From Sphingomonas sp. Root710 (GTDB taxonomy: Bacteria > Pseudomonadota > Alphaproteobacteria > Sphingomonadales > Sphingomonadaceae): a DNA stretch of 64,000 bases. This document shows positions 17,140 to 24,609 of this stretch, piece after piece. Positions within the stretch are counted from its first letter, which is position 1. Each line of letters opens with the position of its first letter. The notes below the pieces were generated by a model. The model ran no database searches. It had not been told where the DNA came from and saw only the letters and a list, made by a program, of their open reading frames with translations. The DNA lies in the NCBI RefSeq assembly GCF_001429065.1, contig NZ_LMIB01000001.1:1656172-1720171 (forward strand), given 5' to 3'. The translations under genes were made by a program, and so were the position numbers.

Positions 17140-17679
17140 ATGACCGAGGTTTCGCGCGCAAAGATATTGATCATCGCCACGGATGGCTTTGAGCAATCGG
17201 AATTGTTCAAGCCGCGAGAGGCGCTGCTCGATGCCGGGGCGGAGGTGACGCTCGCCTCCAACAAGCGCGAGCCGATTCAGGGCATGCAACATCATGAGAA
17301 GGGCGAGACGATCACGCCCGACGTCGCCCTAGCAGATGTCCGCACCGAGGATTTCGACGCGCTCGTCATCCCCGGCGGCGTCGCCAATCCGAATACGCTG
17401 CGCATGGAAGAAGATGCGCTTCGCATCGTTCGTGACTTCTTCGATCAGGACAAGCCGGTTGCGGCCATCTGCCATGGCCCCTGGCTGTTGGCCGAGGCGG
17501 ATGTGATCGACGGGCGCCGGTTGACCAGCTGGCCATCGATCCGCACCGATCTCGCCAATGCCGGTGCCGAGGTCGTCGACGAACAGGTGGTGGTGGACGG
17601 CAACCTCATAACCAGCCGCAAGCCGGATGACATTCCCGCCTTCAATGCGGCCTTGCTCAAGGCGATTTCGGCGGCTTGA
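17140..17679 (+). CDS. DJ-1/PfpI family protein (YhbO-like)
   Basis: A 179-residue cytoplasmic protein of the PfpI branch of the DJ-1 superfamily. Landmarks are KILIIATDGFEQSEL at the N-terminus (catalytic-site Glu), DALVIPGGVANP, and the nucleophile elbow AAICHGPWLL with the conserved Cys-His pair. Members act as deglycases or stress proteins and some have weak peptidase activity. A strong AAGGAG lies 10 bases before the ATG. It stands alone, 77 bases before the VWA lipoprotein gene on the same strand. Confidence 0.9.
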   Translation: MTEVSRAKILIIATDGFEQSELFKPREALLDAGAEVTLASNKREPIQGMQHHEKGETITPDVALADVRTEDFDALVIPGGVANPNTLRMEEDALRIVRDFFDQDKPVAAICHGPWLLAEADVIDGRRLTSWPSIRTDLANAGAEVVDEQVVVDGNLITSRKPDDIPAFNAALLKAISAA

Positions 17680-17756
17680 GGTCGACGGGCCCCGAAGCGA
17701 GGCAGCATCCGGTCACCGCGGTCCGGGATCGGCGATCATGGAATCAGGCTATTCCG

Positions 17757-18899
17757 ATGAGCATTATTCAACGCTGCGTTCCCGCTGTGATGGCATTGGC
17801 GCTCTGCGGATGCGGAGGCCCCAAAGATGCAGCCAATGACGGCAATTCGACGGCACTGGGCAGCACCAGCGCGGGCGAGGTTGAACAGGCGCGTTCCTAT
17901 GTCGGCCAGTTCATTACCGACAATCCGGATCGCTGCTTCACGAATGTGGGGCTGGACCAGCCGCAGCTGCAAGCGCGGACGAGCGATGCCATCGGCCCGC
18001 GCATTCCTCCCGTTCGTGTCGTCATTGCAATTGACGGCTCGGGATCGATGGCAGGTCGGATCGGCGGCCAGACCAAACTCGATCTGGCGCGCGATTCCGT
18101 CTCGCGCTTCGTCGATGGCTTGCCGTCATCGGTCGAAGCCTCGCTGATCGTCTTCGGGCAACAGGGCGACAACAGCGACGCCGGCAAAGCCCGATCGTGC
18201 GCGGGCGTCGACATCCTAGCCCCCATGTCCAGCGATCGTGCGGGGCTCGGCGCTGCCGTTTCCCGTGTCCGGGCCGTGGGATGGACACCGCTTGCCGCCG
18301 GCCTTTCGAAGGCGGAGGCGCTGCTGTCCCGTTCGGCGACCCCGGGCGAGCAGGTCATCTATGTCGTGTCCGATGGCGAGGAGACCTGCGGAGGCGATGC
18401 CGTGGCAACCGCGCGGCGAATCAACAGCGGCGCCACGCGGGCGATCATCAACATCATCGGCTTCGGTCTGCCGTCCAGCGAGGCGGCGGCGCTGAAGGCC
18501 GTGTCCGATGCGGGGGGTGGCAATTTCGTCAACGTCAACAGCCGCGCCGATTATGATCGAACGCTCGACAGAGTGCGGGAGTCCAACCGGCAGGCCTCCA
18601 ACGCCATACGCCGGAGCAATGCGGTGGCGGGCAATGCCGTGCAAACGTCGAACGCGCTGAGCAGCGCAGCGGTGTGCGTCAGCAACATCATCAGCAGCGA
18701 GAACGTCCGGATCAGCAACGACATTTCCGCGCGGGCCGTGCGGGGCGAAGCCGTGCCATTCGCTCGGGCGGCTCAAGCATTGCTGAAGGAGCGCCACGCT
18801 AAAATGGAACTCCGGCTGAAAGACTATCGCGCGCAGCTGCAAAATGGTGAAGCGCAGGCGCGTAGGTCGATCGACGCGGAGGCCGACGCCGTTCGATAA
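17757..18899 (+). CDS. VWA-domain lipoprotein with Ser-Asn-rich helical tail
   Basis: A 380-residue protein. Residues 1-19 are a lipoprotein signal ending in the lipobox-like LCGC, with Cys19 as the probable lipidated residue. Residues about 85-280 form a von Willebrand factor A domain with the metal-binding motif DGSGSM (93-98), a Thr in GWTPLAAGL and the acidic YVVSDGEETC strand. After residue about 285 comes an unusual repetitive stretch in which Ser-Asn recurs every 6-11 residues (QASNAIRRSNAV and similar), then a charged helix. The start at 17757 is chosen for the signal peptide; the frame is open further upstream. A metal-dependent adhesion or protein-binding role in the envelope is inferred. 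Confidence 0.8.
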   Translation: MSIIQRCVPAVMALALCGCGGPKDAANDGNSTALGSTSAGEVEQARSYVGQFITDNPDRCFTNVGLDQPQLQARTSDAIGPRIPPVRVVIAIDGSGSMAGRIGGQTKLDLARDSVSRFVDGLPSSVEASLIVFGQQGDNSDAGKARSCAGVDILAPMSSDRAGLGAAVSRVRAVGWTPLAAGLSKAEALLSRSATPGEQVIYVVSDGEETCGGDAVATARRINSGATRAIINIIGFGLPSSEAAALKAVSDAGGGNFVNVNSRADYDRTLDRVRESNRQASNAIRRSNAVAGNAVQTSNALSSAAVCVSNIISSENVRISNDISARAVRGEAVPFARAAQALLKERHAKMELRLKDYRAQLQNGEAQARRSIDAEADAVR

Positions 18900-19147
18900 T
18901 TCGGCTGGGTTCCGGTTGGATCGTGCCCCATGGCTTCACACATTGCGATGGCCGCGCGGCGCGGCAGGGCGATAATATGAAGTTGGTCTAAACGTAGCAC
19001 TTGGCCGCCCCTAGCCCAGAAGGCTAACATTTCAATGCCTTTAATCCGGTCGCGCAGCCGCGGCCTGCCAAACGAAATCTTACTCGACCATCGCCAGCGC
19101 AACATAAATACGCTGGCTCCTCTCGACGTGGCTGCTATGAGGCTCGA
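18900..19147. other. Upstream region of the low-G+C two-gene cassette
   Basis: About 250 bases with no supported gene. It contains a short hairpin (GCCAGCG paired with CGCTGGC, 19093-19117) about 30 bases before the first gene of the cassette. The promoter presumably lies here, but no clear -35/-10 pair stands out. Confidence 0.35.
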
Positions 19148-19861
19148 ATGGACGTCGCAAGCTACTACCAAGGGTTAACAGAACGCAGATCTGCGATCAT
19201 GGCAGAGTGTGTCGCTGATAAACCCACCTTCGCTTTACACATCGCCTCTCATAATGTCCTGAAAGATTTTGAGATCATGCTTGGCGCCATTGTAGGGGCT
19301 GAGCGTTCTATTTTCATGCAGGCGTGTCGGGAATACCAATATTCGCTAGAAGCGGTCTTGTTTGGTAATTATCGCCACGCTTTTTCCAGCTTAAGGCTCG
19401 CTTTCGAGTTATTTACAGCGGCGATATATTTTTCCGCCAACCAGATGAAGATGCGTCTCTGGATCCAAGGTCATGATGATATCTGGTGGTCTACGCTGAC
19501 GGACCCAGAAAAGGGCGTGTATTCTCATAATTTTATGAAAGCGTTCAATCCATCTCTTCGCGATTATCGTTCGCAATATTCGAGTCTTGCTTCAACGGTT
19601 TATCGCGAATGCTCTGAGTACGTACATGGCAATCCTGGCACACATGAGGACACTGATCTCGTCGTTGCTTACGACTCCAATCGGTCAAAAATTTTTCACG
19701 ATAAGGTGGCGACCGTAAGACTGTGTATTTTATTCCAGTTCGTCTCACGTTATCTGCCCGAGCTGAGCAGCTCCGGCAAGGAGGCCGTCGAACCTCTAGT
19801 CCTTGAGAGTTTTGGAGATTTGCCTGAAATTCAATCGATGTTTGGAGTAGCAGGCAAGTGA
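19148..19861 (+). CDS. All-alpha protein with R-x6-H motif (HEPN-like candidate)
   Basis: A 237-residue protein, predicted mostly helical and cytoplasmic, not belonging to a family I can name with certainty. A central pair of helices (YRHAFSSLRLAFELFTAAIY, about 75-94) resembles the A...LR...E pattern of DUF5677 and HEPN-type proteins. Further on, RECSEYVHGN holds Arg153 and His160 in the R-x6-H spacing of HEPN ribonucleases, followed by His166. The stop overlaps by 4 bases (GTGA) the start of the ATPase gene, so the two are translated together. Codon use is distinctly AT-richer than in the neighbours, a sign of transfer. A toxin or nuclease role is inference; a non-catalytic scaffold is equally possible. 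Confidence 0.7.
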   Translation: MDVASYYQGLTERRSAIMAECVADKPTFALHIASHNVLKDFEIMLGAIVGAERSIFMQACREYQYSLEAVLFGNYRHAFSSLRLAFELFTAAIYFSANQMKMRLWIQGHDDIWWSTLTDPEKGVYSHNFMKAFNPSLRDYRSQYSSLASTVYRECSEYVHGNPGTHEDTDLVVAYDSNRSKIFHDKVATVRLCILFQFVSRYLPELSSSGKEAVEPLVLESFGDLPEIQSMFGVAGK

Positions 19862-21468
19862 GCGACTTCTTCTATAGAACTGAGGATATCAAGCCTGACG
19901 AGGTCGGTGCGTACTTCGCAGAGACTGCGCAGGACCGCACGGCGATCAACGCGCTCAAAAGCCGAAATCCTGCGATCATTGTCGGCAGCAGAGGAGTCGG
20001 CAAGTCATTCCTATTGCGGGTGGCTCAAAATGAGATGCTTGCCTCATTTCAGGAAGACCGCGTATTCCCGGTTTACGTTAGCTTCGTGCGCAGCTCACTG
20101 ATAAAGAGCGGCGACGAGCATCAGTTCAGAAATTGGATGCTTGCTCGACTTTGCTCGGTAGCAATTCGCTCCCTTGAAAGAGCCGGCCTCCTTGGCGGAG
20201 TACCTGCCAGCATTGGCTTACTGGCAGGCGAGCCAGTTACCTCCAAGCTTGGCCCGACCAAAATCGAGGCAATTGCTCAAGCTTATGAAGACTCATATCG
20301 TAAACCGGCGGAGGCAATCGACGCGAGCGCCGTGCCTTCCATTGAGGATTTTAAGGACGCTTTTGAGGACCTTTCTGATAGACTTAATATTGAACGCTTC
20401 TGTTTTCTCATAGACGAAGCGGCGCACATATTTTTGCCAGAACAGCAGCGGCAATTTTTCACGATGTTCCGTGATCTCCGAAGCCACTGCCTGTCTTGTA
20501 ATGCTGCTGTATATCCCGGCGTGACCAGTTTTGGCGAGACATTTCAGCCAAATCACGATGCGACGTTGGTCCACATCGATCGAGATGTCCTTGATTCAAA
20601 GTACGTTGAGAACATGCGGGAGATTGTTGAGAAGCAGGCTGACAGCACGACGCAGCGAAGAATCGTGCAGAATGGAAGAAATTTTGCTGTCCTTGCCTAT
20701 GCTTGCTCGGGCAACCCAAGGATTCTTTTAAAGACTTTGGCAGAGGCCCCGGCTGTTTCAGCGAGCGAAGTTAATGAAGTGATGAGAAGCCACTATCGCA
20801 CTTCTATTTGGTCCGAGCATTCTGCACTAGCTGAAAAATATTACGGACATCGAGAAGTTATCGATTGGGGTAGGGAGTTCATCGAAAACACAGTCCTGCC
20901 CGACCTGCGTTCGAAGAACGAATCATATTTAGCCAGTGACAAGAACACCAGCGCCTACTTCTGGATTCATAGAGATGCACCAGAGGTGGTAAAGGAAGCG
21001 CTGCGTATTTTGTGCTACACTGGTGTCTTAAACGAGATGGAAGCCGGCATCCGCGCAACTCGCAGTGAGGTTGGCAAAAGGTATATGGTTAACCTAGGAT
21101 GCCTGTTCGCTCTTGATGCTAATCCGGCAAGCCAATCATTTGATATAGCGAAATCGCTCACCCCAAAGAGAATGACCGAATACGGGGCCAATCATTCCGT
21201 ATACAGGGGTCTATTGGAAGCTGTCGCACTTAAGGGCGACAGCGATGATAGCGGCCATCTCGAACGCCAGCTCGCCAAAGACATCGAAGTCCTCGACCTG
21301 ACCCAATGGCAAAAGGAAAAACTTCGGGAACTCGGTCTGCAGACGGTGGGGGCAGTCTTGGAAGCGACCGAGGAGCAGCTCAAGTTGGCAAAGTACGTGG
21401 GAGACATAAGAGCTCGACGAATGCGGAACGCGGCCGTGGCATCGGTGCTTGAGTACCTATCAGGGTAG
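19858..21468 (+). CDS. ORC/CDC6-like AAA ATPase with C-terminal helix-hairpin-helix
   Basis: A 536-residue protein with a GTG start coupled to the upstream gene. The P-loop is GSRGVGKS (43-50) and Walker B is FCFLIDEAAH (Asp186, Glu187). A sensor-1-like segment NAAVYPGVTSFG follows. Residues about 380-425 (EALRILCYTGVLNEME and RYMVNLGCL) look like a winged helix, as in ORC/CDC6-type ATPases. The final 40 residues (LRELGLQTVGAVLEATEEQL, then YVGDIRARRMRNAA) form a helix-hairpin-helix that probably binds DNA. No membrane segment is present. With its partner it forms a compact, low-G+C two-gene cassette. A defence or DNA-surveillance role is inferred from the architecture. Confidence 0.8.
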   Translation: MSDFFYRTEDIKPDEVGAYFAETAQDRTAINALKSRNPAIIVGSRGVGKSFLLRVAQNEMLASFQEDRVFPVYVSFVRSSLIKSGDEHQFRNWMLARLCSVAIRSLERAGLLGGVPASIGLLAGEPVTSKLGPTKIEAIAQAYEDSYRKPAEAIDASAVPSIEDFKDAFEDLSDRLNIERFCFLIDEAAHIFLPEQQRQFFTMFRDLRSHCLSCNAAVYPGVTSFGETFQPNHDATLVHIDRDVLDSKYVENMREIVEKQADSTTQRRIVQNGRNFAVLAYACSGNPRILLKTLAEAPAVSASEVNEVMRSHYRTSIWSEHSALAEKYYGHREVIDWGREFIENTVLPDLRSKNESYLASDKNTSAYFWIHRDAPEVVKEALRILCYTGVLNEMEAGIRATRSEVGKRYMVNLGCLFALDANPASQSFDIAKSLTPKRMTEYGANHSVYRGLLEAVALKGDSDDSGHLERQLAKDIEVLDLTQWQKEKLRELGLQTVGAVLEATEEQLKLAKYVGDIRARRMRNAAVASVLEYLSG

Positions 21469-21801
21469 CATTCAACATTCTCTGTAGGGTCAGTTGCAAT
21501 ATCGACGGTGTGGCAGTCGACCGGCAGGGACACCTCACACTGAGGGCTTCCGCAATGCCGACCCAAAGCTGTTGGTAACGCCGGCGACATCGGGGAACAT
21601 TTCCATCGGCTGGCAGCGCGAGGTAACGCGTAAGCTCGCTTCCTGCACAGCCCACCCCTAACCCCTCCCGCTTGCAGGAGGGAAAAAGAGGTAGAGCTGA
21701 ACGAATTTTTCCGGTGGGCGGCTGGAACGCTTTAGAGCGGTTGCGTTTCGCCGATGGGAGGCGACGGTTGCCATCGTGGGTAGGCAAATATCCGGCGCCT
21801 G
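21469..21801. repeat. Intergenic region with a short palindromic repeat
   Basis: About 330 bases without a supported gene between the ATPase gene and the convergent LysR gene. At 21663-21682 a hairpin (CCCTCC paired with GGAGGG) is followed by AAAAA and is preceded by CCACCCCTAA. I associate this arrangement with palindromic repeats scattered in sphingomonad genomes. It could also end transcription of the cassette. Confidence 0.4.
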
Positions 21802-22752
21802 CTAATCCGCCGCTTGCGGATGACTTCCCGTGCCAAGAGACTCCATCGCTGCCTTTGCCACCATCATCTTCTGCGCGAAGAAATCCAGGAATGCCCGTGT
21901 TTTGCCGGTCACCATCCGGTCGGGCATCGACGCCGATACGATCAGCGGCTCATAATCCCAGTCGGGCAATATGGGTATGAGCCGGGCTTCGGATATGTCG
22001 GCGGCATAGCTGTTCCTGACGATGGCGGTGATCCCCGCGCCTTCGCGGGCGAAGGCCCATCCGAGGTCGGGGCTGACCAGGGCGATCCGGCCGGCCACGT
22101 CGACCGTCACATGATCCGATCCGCGCGTCATCGTCCATGTCGCGCGGCCCGGCGTTCGCAGGCCGAGGCAGATGCATTCGTGCCGGGCCAGATCGCGCGG
22201 GTGCCGCGGCACGCCCCGTTCGGCCAGGTAGCGCGGCGAGGCGAACAGCCCGCGATTGAACGAGGCGAGGCGCCGCACGGTGCGCGATCCGCCCTGTACC
22301 GGCATATCATGGATGCAGATATCGAAGGCGTCGGCAACGGGATCGACATGGTCGGGATGGGTATCGATTTCGATGCTGATCGCCGGATAGAGGCGGTTGA
22401 ACTCCATGATCCAGGGCGGCGCGAGATGGATCGCGACGGAGTTGGGCATCGATACGCGGATGAGCCCCGAGGGCGATTGGCGATATTCCTCTATGCCTTC
22501 GAGCGCCGCCTGCGCGTCCTCCAGAATATGCCGCATCCTGGCGAGAAGGCGCTGGCCGCTGTCGGTGAGTTCGACGCGCCGCGTGGTGCGATTGAGCAGC
22601 ATGAGCCCCAATGTCGCTTCGAGCTCGGCCACCCTGCGCGACAGCACCGATGTCGGCACGCCGAGCGCCACCGCCGCCTTGGTGAAGCTCTTCGCCTCGG
22701 CCACCGCGACGAAGAAGTGGCCATAAGCCAGCCAGCTAGGGCGGATGGACAT
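21802..22752 (-). CDS. LysR-family transcriptional regulator
   Basis: A 316-residue regulator. The N-terminal winged HTH is clear: FFVAVAEAKSFTKAAVALGV, then SVLSRRVAELEATLG and LLNRTTRRVELTDSG. A periplasmic-binding-protein-like effector domain fills residues 90-300. The branch with this effector (AIHLAPPWIMEF and ARHECICLGLR) is the large LysR group close to DmlR/AaeR. It is divergent from the SnoaL-like gene 193 bases away, so it may control that gene and perhaps the receptor locus further right. The effector is unknown. Confidence 0.9.
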   Translation of the reverse strand: MSIRPSWLAYGHFFVAVAEAKSFTKAAVALGVPTSVLSRRVAELEATLGLMLLNRTTRRVELTDSGQRLLARMRHILEDAQAALEGIEEYRQSPSGLIRVSMPNSVAIHLAPPWIMEFNRLYPAISIEIDTHPDHVDPVADAFDICIHDMPVQGGSRTVRRLASFNRGLFASPRYLAERGVPRHPRDLARHECICLGLRTPGRATWTMTRGSDHVTVDVAGRIALVSPDLGWAFAREGAGITAIVRNSYAADISEARLIPILPDWDYEPLIVSASMPDRMVTGKTRAFLDFFAQKMMVAKAAMESLGTGSHPQAAD

Positions 22753-22945
22753 ATTTATCCCGGAAACAGCAAAACAGATTTGCTCTGTGGGTGAGTTTTA
22801 TTCCCCTGTCGAGGATAATAGAGGTTTCGCAAAAGGATCAGCCGCCCGGCGGGGCCGCCAGACGAGCGATCGACCATCCGCAATCCGGTGACGGCGAAAC
22901 AATGCGGATCGATCGCGTGACCATAGCCAGGACAGGAGAGCGCCG

Positions 22946-23458
22946 ATGCCCGAGACAATGGAAAGCATGATCAGGACCCTGGCCGACCGGGCGGAATTGT
23001 CCGACGTCATCGGCCGCTACACCTATGGCATGGATTCGCGCGACTGGGATCTGTACCGGAGTGCCTGGATCGACGGCGAGATCTATTTCAAGGCAAACGA
23101 CGTCAACTTCACGCCGGGAGAGGTGGCCCGCTATCACATCTCCGACTGGATGGATGCGATCAAGGCGCTGTTCGAGACCATGCCGCACAGCCAGCATCTG
23201 AAGACCCCGGTGAGCTTCGACATAAGGGGTGACGAGGCGATGGTGCTGTGCATCCTGCAGGGCAAGCATTGGATGCCGAACAAGCATGGTGGGCCGGTGC
23301 AGACCGTCGTCGGCTATTATAAGGATGATTTCGTGCGCACCGCGGATGGCTGGCGGATGCGCGGCTGCGAGGAGGTCATCTACTGGAACGAGGGAAATTC
23401 CCACGTCCTCGATGAAAACGTCAAGAATATGTACGCGGTTCTGGCCGCGGTGAAATGA
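22946..23458 (+). CDS. SnoaL-like / NTF2-fold protein
   Basis: A 170-residue protein of the nuclear transport factor 2 fold. The opening LADRAELSDVIGRYTYGMDSRDWDLYRSAW is the usual helix and first strand of SnoaL_4-type proteins in catabolic loci (dehydratases, isomerases, hydroxylating dioxygenase small subunits). A GGAG Shine-Dalgarno precedes the ATG. It lies between LysR and TetR regulator genes and is divergent from lysR. The reaction is unknown. Related proteins usually act on steroid-like or polyketide-like rings, which fits a degradative locus but does not prove it. Confidence 0.8.
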   Translation: MPETMESMIRTLADRAELSDVIGRYTYGMDSRDWDLYRSAWIDGEIYFKANDVNFTPGEVARYHISDWMDAIKALFETMPHSQHLKTPVSFDIRGDEAMVLCILQGKHWMPNKHGGPVQTVVGYYKDDFVRTADGWRMRGCEEVIYWNEGNSHVLDENVKNMYAVLAAVK

Positions 23459-23512
23459 CGGCGGGCCCGGGGCCGTGACGGTCGCCGGGCCTCTTCATTT
23501 TCGCGGCATCGA

Positions 23513-24187
23513 CTATTGCGGCCGGCCGGGGCCGTCGGCGGCCGGCAATATGCCGCCCAGCAGGACTTCGGCCGCCGCGTCGGCCAATGCGTCCGCATCC
23601 ATCGATGCGGTGATGATGTAGTTCTTGATCAGCTGATCGACCATTCCCGCATAGCAATGCGCAGCGAAGACGGGGTCGATATCGTCGCGAAAATAGCCGT
23701 GCTGCTGTTCGAAGGCGATGTTGCGCGCGACCACTTCGGCGATCTTGCCGCGAATGCGCGCGCCGGCTTCAGGCGCAAAATAGCCGATGCGGGCGAGCTT
23801 CGGATGATCAACGAAATATTGGAGGAAGGCGCGGATCGAGTTGCGCGCATTGGTGCGAACCGCGAGGCCGGGCAGTTGCGCCGGAAGCCGCGCGCGATCG
23901 ATCACCTCGAGCAGGTCATCATGCACCTTGTCCACCAGATGATCGTATAGCGCCTCCTTATTCTTGAAATAGAGATAGAAGGTCGGCTGGGTCAGGCCGG
24001 CGCGCGATACGATGTCGCTGATCTTGGTTTCATGAAATCCCTCCGACGAGAATTCCTCGACCGCAGCATCGATCAGTTTCGCCCGCGTCCGCTCCGCCCG
24101 CAGCGAATAGGCGGACGATGTGCGCGACCGGGCCGCAGGGCGCGGCAGCGCGGAGGACAGTTTCTTCTTCGAACGCTTTTGTTCCAA
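23513..24187 (-). CDS. TetR-family transcriptional repressor
   Basis: A 224-residue regulator. After a basic 25-residue tail, the HTH is plain: RAKLIDAAVEEFSSEGFHET, then ISDIVSRAGLTQPTFYLYF and FKNKEALYDHLVD. The ligand-binding C-terminal domain is helical and has no recognised ligand. It is divergent from the TonB-dependent receptor gene, with 420 bases of AT-rich DNA between them that holds two palindromes suited to a TetR dimer. Repression of its own gene and of the receptor is the natural inference. Confidence 0.9.
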   Translation of the reverse strand: MEQKRSKKKLSSALPRPAARSRTSSAYSLRAERTRAKLIDAAVEEFSSEGFHETKISDIVSRAGLTQPTFYLYFKNKEALYDHLVDKVHDDLLEVIDRARLPAQLPGLAVRTNARNSIRAFLQYFVDHPKLARIGYFAPEAGARIRGKIAEVVARNIAFEQQHGYFRDDIDPVFAAHCYAGMVDQLIKNYIITASMDADALADAAAEVLLGGILPAADGPGRPQ

Positions 24188-24603
24188 CTCGCTTCCACCC
24201 TGTCCCCGGCCCTCCGACCACCGATCGGCGACCCCGGATACCTAAACGTTCCGCCTGCGCGGTCCACCGCTTTCGTGCGTGACGCCAAAGCAAGTGCCGC
24301 GCCGAGGGGCGCCGGACAACTGAGCGGCACCTCGATAAAAATCATCTATCTCAATATCTTAACAAGATACTTCATAGTATTAATACTTCAAAGTATTTTT
24401 TTGTGGACAGCGCGGCGCATTTGCGGGATGCCTTGGCAGGCGGGCTCGATGGAGCGCCGAGCCGGATTGGGAGACGTCATGAGATCGACAGACGGCGCGG
24501 TTCACCGCTCCGGCGCGATGCGATCGGCGCGCGACACGGCGCCGGCCATGCGCGTCCAGCAACCGCTGGTCGGTCGAGGACATGCATCGAGTAAAAACAG
24601 GGG
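24188..24603. other. Divergent regulatory region between tetR and the receptor gene
   Basis: About 415 bases between divergent genes, with no supported ORF. The central part (24340-24410) is markedly AT-rich against a G+C-rich surrounding and contains palindromes annotated separately. Promoters for both directions are likely here. Confidence 0.5.
24367..24397. promoter_or_regulatory. Tandem palindromes, candidate TetR operator
   Basis: Two similar elements lie side by side: ATACTTCATAGTAT (24367-24380) and AATACTTCAAAGTATT (24382-24397). The second is a perfect inverted repeat with 7-bp arms and a 2-base centre. Both contain ATACTTCA. Position between tetR and the receptor gene makes them candidate operators, by inference from position and symmetry. 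Confidence 0.55.
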
Positions 24604-24609
24604 GTGATC

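Noticed and set aside
18824-19171. A 115-residue minus-strand frame between the VWA gene and the two-gene cassette
   Set aside because: It overlaps both flanking genes, lacks a start signal and has no recognisable motif.
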